From: Chlamydiota bacterium
GTDB taxonomy: Bacteria; Chlamydiota; Chlamydiia; Chlamydiales; Rhabdochlamydiaceae
Reading direction: 5' to 3'
Assembly: GCA_011065235.1 (NCBI GenBank)
Contig: JAAKFB010000057.1
Span: forward strand, 1-9,396
Length of the DNA stretch: 9,396 nt
A program made the position numbers and the translations under genes. The notes beneath the pieces were generated by a model. It ran no database searches and was not told where the DNA came from. It was given only the letters and a program-made list of their open reading frames with translations. The stretch's first letter is position 1; each line of letters starts with the position of its first letter. Positions 6,245 through 9,396 of the stretch are shown here, piece by piece.

Positions 6245-7180
6245 ATGAGTAATACAACTTTATCATTGTCAATGCTTCCACACGAAGTTCTAATGTCAAT
6301 CGCAGAGCCGCATCTGGATATACAGGGCCTTGTTTCCTTCGGACAGGTCGCAACAGCTTTCAATGCTGTGGTACAGAATATTTTTGCCAATTTCATACAT
6401 AAAATCCAGTGCTCTACAAATACAAACCAGGAAGATTCCATCCAGCAAGTCATGAATTTTGTCGAAGAACTATATGCAAAAGCGGGTACACTTAAAGATG
6501 ATCGGATTCAACATCTCTTGACCCAACCCAAAACCTTAAAGAACGTCAAAAAGAACGTCAAACTTCTCCAAAAATATTTCATAGCAAGGGATAAAATCAT
6601 CCTTTGGGAAGTTGCAACCCCGGCTATTCCGAACGGTCTCCCACTCGATCAATTGGAGACGTGCGAGGATGTCATTGCCAAGGCAGAGGGATTTTCCCCT
6701 ACTTTTAATCAATACAAACATCAAATTGTAGGTATCATGTCTTTGAATCTTGCAAATAAAAATTTAACGCATATTCCTTCAGAATTCTTTGAATTATCCA
6801 ATTTGAACTTGTTAGTATTGACCGGTAACTTGCTGACAGAGGTCTCTGATGAAATTGGCAATCTTAAGCAGCTTAAGCGTCTTAATCTTGAAAATAATTT
6901 GCTAAAATCTCTCCCTTCACAAATTGTGACCTTGAATGCGCTAAGAGATCTCTTTCTCGCTCATAACAAGCTTGAATCTCTTCCATCTGGAATGGAAGGC
7001 CTACGTGACTTCCTCAAACTCACACTTGTGGACAACCGGTTAAGTTCTCTACCCAATGGTTTTAATCAAATTGCTTGTAAAGAGCTTGATTTTAGAGAGA
7101 ATCGATTTCTTAGCATGCCGCCCCCCTTTCCTAGAGTCGAGGAGCTAAAGTGGGAAATTGATAATAGGAAAAAATCTTAG
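6245..7180 (+). CDS. F-box and leucine-rich-repeat protein, candidate secreted effector (copy 2)
   Basis: A 311-residue paralogue of the gene just upstream, with the same order: F-box-like motif (about 8-48, MLPHEVLMSIAEPHLDIQGL), helical linker, then about six LRRs from residue 165 (for example LKRLNLENNLLKSLPSQI). Four extra residues near 101-106 come from a 12-base tandem duplication. The linker blocks DDRIQHLLTQPKTL and EDVIAKAEGF match copy 1, while the F-box and several exposed LRR positions differ, the pattern expected if the partners diverged after duplication. No signal peptide is present. Its stop TAG shares bases with the TAA of the convergent kinase-like gene (TTAG, 7177-7180), so no intergenic terminator separates them. 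Confidence 0.85.
   Translation: MSNTTLSLSMLPHEVLMSIAEPHLDIQGLVSFGQVATAFNAVVQNIFANFIHKIQCSTNTNQEDSIQQVMNFVEELYAKAGTLKDDRIQHLLTQPKTLKNVKKNVKLLQKYFIARDKIILWEVATPAIPNGLPLDQLETCEDVIAKAEGFSPTFNQYKHQIVGIMSLNLANKNLTHIPSEFFELSNLNLLVLTGNLLTEVSDEIGNLKQLKRLNLENNLLKSLPSQIVTLNALRDLFLAHNKLESLPSGMEGLRDFLKLTLVDNRLSSLPNGFNQIACKELDFRENRFLSMPPPFPRVEELKWEIDNRKKS
6538..6561 (+). repeat. 12-base in-frame tandem duplication in F-box/LRR copy 2
   Basis: AAAGAACGTCAA occurs twice head to tail at 6538-6549 and 6550-6561; copy 1 has one diverged unit at the matching place. It adds four residues to the helical linker without shifting the frame. Confidence 0.85.
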
Positions 7181-8418
7181 CTGTCAGAGGAAATGAGGTT
7201 TTCAAGCTCATCTAAAGAGAGGTCGCCAAGGGCGAGTTCGCGCCCTTGGGGGAGCTCTAATGCCCTGAGGCGTAGATCGATTTCTCTTAGGGAATAGTCT
7301 TTTTTGCACGCAATTTGCTGCAGAACTTCCACTCTCTCATAGAAGGCACTCAGTGCATCTCCCAGTTCAAAAAAGAGGATTTTATCTGCGATTTTTTTAA
7401 TCGGTAGATGTTGGATGGTTTCACGGAGTTGTGGCGAAAGGGAGCGCTTGGCTTGGGGAAAGAAATAGAGGGCATTGAGTAGATGGCAATTTTTTTCCGG
7501 AAAGGTGAGTCCATTGTCAATTTTTAGGATGTGATAGATTCCGTTTTCATCTTGGGTTGCATAGAGGTTTCCCGCATGGGCATCGGTGTCATAAAGTATC
7601 CAAATCAGGAGGAAGAGGTTTTCAAAATCTTCTTGATCAACCAGAGCGAGAATGTTTTTTTCTGAAAGGTTATTTGCTAGCCACCCTTCGACCAGGTGAT
7701 AGAGGTTTTCAATCCCTTCGATGTAGGATTGAACGCTACAAAATTTTTCTCGGTCTGGGGGACCTAATTTCTGCAGTAGGTGCGCGTTTTCACTTGCATC
7801 GAGTCGGTCGCTGAGATCAAAAAAATGATCGTGGCTGATGATAGCTAAGTATGTGGAGGGTGTGAGGTGTTGCAACTCTAAAAGTGTAGCTGCGGCAAAT
7901 GAAAGGGCTTCTGCTTGGGCAGAGCGGTAGAGGGGGATGTGATCGCGGACACGGAAGGCTTTTGTGCTGTAAGGGGAAGCAAATTGTTTGTGATTATTTA
8001 AACACAAAATATCTTCATCAAAGGGTTTAATCACATATTTGGGGATATTTTCTTCATCAAAGAGAAAATAGGCCGCTCCACAACCTTGGTTACTCGCTTT
8101 GAGGGTCCCCTTTGAGAGATGTATGTGCAAATCTTCTAAGAATTTAACCTCTCCTAAAGAGGAGATTTTTTCTTTCCAATGGTTCTTGATTGTGAAAATT
8201 TCTTCTCTGCGCTCATGAATCATTTCAAAGAGAAGGCCCTTCTCTTCTAAGCGTTTGATTTGCTGCCAGAGGCGTCCGAACTTCAAGGTGTCCGAGGCAT
8301 GAGGAGTATATAGAGGAGGGATGTCTTCACAATAGAGAGTTGTCTCGCGAGCCTGTAGGGGGACCAAGAAAAATAAGAAAAAAATGAGGGCTTTAACGCA
8401 GCTGTGTTTTCGTTTCAC
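7177..8418 (-). CDS. Phosphatidylinositol 3/4-kinase-like protein with signal peptide
   Basis: From GTG 8418 the 413-residue protein opens with a clear Sec signal: KRKH, a hydrophobic core (VKALIFFLFFLVPLQA), and a likely cut after LQA near residue 23. A kinase-like core follows: glycine-rich strand GCGAAYFLFDE (112-122), VIKPFDED with candidate ATP-binding K131, catalytic loop YDTDAHAGN (D279, H281, N284) and KIDNG (D301) in place of DFG. This D-x-H-x-x-N plus D-N-G order is that of the PI3/PI4-kinase family (PF00454) rather than ordinary protein kinases; HipA-like or Fam20-like folds are alternatives. Substrate unknown. A secretion signal on a kinase fold is odd, since the periplasm lacks ATP, and suggests export to the host. 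A TTG at 8469 would bury the signal peptide. The start overlaps the upstream frame by 26 bp, which suggests translational coupling. Confidence 0.7.
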   Translation of the reverse strand: MKRKHSCVKALIFFLFFLVPLQARETTLYCEDIPPLYTPHASDTLKFGRLWQQIKRLEEKGLLFEMIHERREEIFTIKNHWKEKISSLGEVKFLEDLHIHLSKGTLKASNQGCGAAYFLFDEENIPKYVIKPFDEDILCLNNHKQFASPYSTKAFRVRDHIPLYRSAQAEALSFAAATLLELQHLTPSTYLAIISHDHFFDLSDRLDASENAHLLQKLGPPDREKFCSVQSYIEGIENLYHLVEGWLANNLSEKNILALVDQEDFENLFLLIWILYDTDAHAGNLYATQDENGIYHILKIDNGLTFPEKNCHLLNALYFFPQAKRSLSPQLRETIQHLPIKKIADKILFFELGDALSAFYERVEVLQQIACKKDYSLREIDLRLRALELPQGRELALGDLSLDELENLISSDS

Positions 8419-9396
8419 TATCGATATAAACGCGGTCAAAAAATCCGTTTCCAATTGGTGCAATTCCAAAACTTTTTACATAGGGTTTTGCTATATAAGC
8501 CGAATTCCAATGAAAAATTGGAGCAATGGCCATTTCATCTAAAAAAATCTCTTCAGCTTGGTCTAAAAGGGCAAAACGCTCTTCGTCTGTCCGCGCTTCA
8601 CAGGAAAGATTCAATAATTTGACGTATTCTTCGTTTTCCCAGTTGGGATAATTTTTGACATTTTCTTTGTACTTGAAGCGCTCGAGGATATTCATTGTGT
8701 CATTGTATTGCGCCATCCAAAAACTCTGGGCTGCTTGGTAGTTGCGGGTCTTGAGTAAGTGGAGGAGGATTTTTTTATCGACATTTTCTAACTCGATTGT
8801 GATGCCAAGTGTGGCAAACCACTGCTGTTGCAAAGCCTGAGCGATTTTGTGGTGCGCTTCTGAAGTGGCATAGAGGTATTTTATCCGGGGAAATTCCGCT
8901 TCGGTCAAATTCAATTCCTCAAGTCCTTTTTTGAAGTGAAAACGGGCGGTTTCAATGTCAGCATCTTGAAAAAATTGGGCTTTGCCTCTGTTTTTTTTCA
9001 AGACGGGAGGAATGATTCCTAAGGCGGGCTCTTCGTTGAGTTGCGTGATATTGCGGACAATTTGTGCGCGATTGATGGCATAATTGAATGCTTTGCGAAT
9101 ATGAACGTTATTGAAGGGGAAAACATCGACATTGAATGTACAAAAGGTCGTGGCGGGGACCTGGCAAGTTTTAAAATCTTCGGTTTTCATACTATAAGAA
9201 GAATCCAGCGCAAGCATAATATCAATCCCCTTTGTTTCAACATCCTCTGACCTCTGGCCTGACTGCGGCCTGGCAAGGGCAACGATGAATATTAATAAGG
9301 CTGCAAGTTTTAGGATAAGGAGGTGTCTCCTGACCTTGAGCTTGATAGACTCATGAATGATAGGCTGTATATTTTTTATTTCAGGATATTTTATTG
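8393..9396 (-). CDS. Chimeric frame: BatA/BatB-like N-terminus joined to OppA-type C-terminal half (partial)
   Basis: The frame is open from the window edge to TAA 8393-8395 (333 codons visible, no start seen). Residues after about 76 belong to the extracellular solute-binding protein family 5 (OppA/DppA, peptide uptake). FPFNNVHIRKAFNYAINR is the conserved hinge-proximal motif, followed by the second lobe and a normal end (AIAPIFHWNSAYIAKPYVKS). Only about half of a normal OppA (about 530 residues) is present; lobe I and the signal peptide are missing, replaced by a von Willebrand A protein start. An ATG at 9215-9217 would give a 274-residue protein, but it lies inside the VWA domain and is not a natural start. 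As joined, peptide binding is not expected. The kinase-like gene downstream overlaps its end by 26 bp. Confidence 0.75.
   Translation of the reverse strand, partial: IKYPEIKNIQPIIHESIKLKVRRHLLILKLAALLIFIVALARPQSGQRSEDVETKGIDIMLALDSSYSMKTEDFKTCQVPATTFCTFNVDVFPFNNVHIRKAFNYAINRAQIVRNITQLNEEPALGIIPPVLKKNRGKAQFFQDADIETARFHFKKGLEELNLTEAEFPRIKYLYATSEAHHKIAQALQQQWFATLGITIELENVDKKILLHLLKTRNYQAAQSFWMAQYNDTMNILERFKYKENVKNYPNWENEEYVKLLNLSCEARTDEERFALLDQAEEIFLDEMAIAPIFHWNSAYIAKPYVKSFGIAPIGNGFFDRVYIDSETKTQLR
9170..9396 (-). other. BatA/BatB-like segment: membrane helix and start of VWA domain
   Basis: The first 75 visible residues match the BatA/BatB (aerotolerance-type VWA protein) plan: a basic stretch (IKLKVRRH), one membrane helix (LLILKLAALLIFIVALA, residues 25-41), the hallmark ALARPQ (39-44), then GIDIMLALDSSYSM with the MIDAS motif D-x-S-x-S (D64, S66, S68) and TEDFK, where BatA proteins normally continue with PNR and the rest of the VWA domain. 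Here the similarity stops and OppA begins. All four arginines in this segment use AGG or AGA, while the OppA half has a single AGA among about twelve arginines. This marks a different origin. Confidence 0.7.

Larger units (their letters stand above)
5174..7180 (+). repeat. Tandem duplication unit of about 1.02 kb (two F-box/LRR genes with leaders)
   Basis: Copy 1 spans about 5174-6171 and copy 2 about 6196-7180, offset by about 1021 bases. The match begins at TGTATAAT, so the -10 element, a T-run, GTATAAAAAAC, the AAAAGGA ribosome site and ATGAGTAATACAACTTT are all duplicated. Identity is uneven: 5475-5517 equals 6496-6538 over 43 bases, and other long identical blocks alternate with strongly diverged ones. 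The last codons of the two genes are unrelated, so the duplication boundary lies near the 3' ends. Confidence 0.9.

Noticed and set aside
7557..7814. + strand frame antisense to the kinase-like gene
   Set aside because: Lies wholly inside the coding frame for the kinase motifs and shows no independent protein features.
8419..8469. Earlier TTG start of the kinase-like gene
   Set aside because: It would add 17 residues ahead of the basic n-region and bury the signal peptide; GTG 8418 gives a standard signal sequence.

Overview
The window looks like a piece of a chlamydial genome, most likely from an amoeba-associated lineage (Parachlamydiales or Simkania-like). The reasons are eukaryote-like F-box plus leucine-rich-repeat (LRR) proteins, a standard bacterial dnaB beside a lone tRNA-Ser, moderate to low GC, and a chlamydial-type genetic layout. 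This assignment rests on gene content; no 16S or other marker is present.

Layout, left to right. Bases 1-127 are the last codons of a TnpB-type gene and the hairpin-rich right end of an IS200/IS605-family element, which probably doubles as an omegaRNA scaffold. Bases 128-397 hold an orphan, start-less ORF remnant. Bases 398-1552 (+) encode an AT-rich ATPase of the archaeal-ATPase (PF01637-like) type. It converges on dnaB (1539-2963, -), with the 3' ends overlapping by 14 bp. Upstream of dnaB lies a 472-bp non-coding stretch: a GC-rich hexamer array, a GC-rich block of unknown nature, and a row of hairpins ending in a terminator. Next come tRNA-Ser(GCU) (-) and a membrane-anchored protein of unknown function (3559-4398, -). 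A phosphoribosyltransferase (4466-5095, +) is divergent from it.

The right half looks like host-interaction cargo. Two tandem paralogous F-box/LRR genes (5224-6171 and 6245-7180, +) carry near-identical leaders and start regions. A convergent gene (7177-8418, -) encodes a phosphatidylinositol-3/4-kinase-like protein with a Sec-type signal peptide. Together the three suggest a small effector locus acting on host ubiquitin ligase and possibly on phosphorylation, but this is inference from domains only.

The most unusual feature is at the right edge. A single open frame (8393-9396, -) joins the N-terminal membrane segment and start of the von Willebrand A domain of a BatA/BatB-like protein, in frame, to the C-terminal half of an OppA-type peptide-binding protein. 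Arginine codon use changes across the join (all AGG/AGA on the BatA side, nearly all CGN on the OppA side). It is therefore either a real recombination product with foreign DNA or an assembly chimera, and it should be checked before the right end is trusted.
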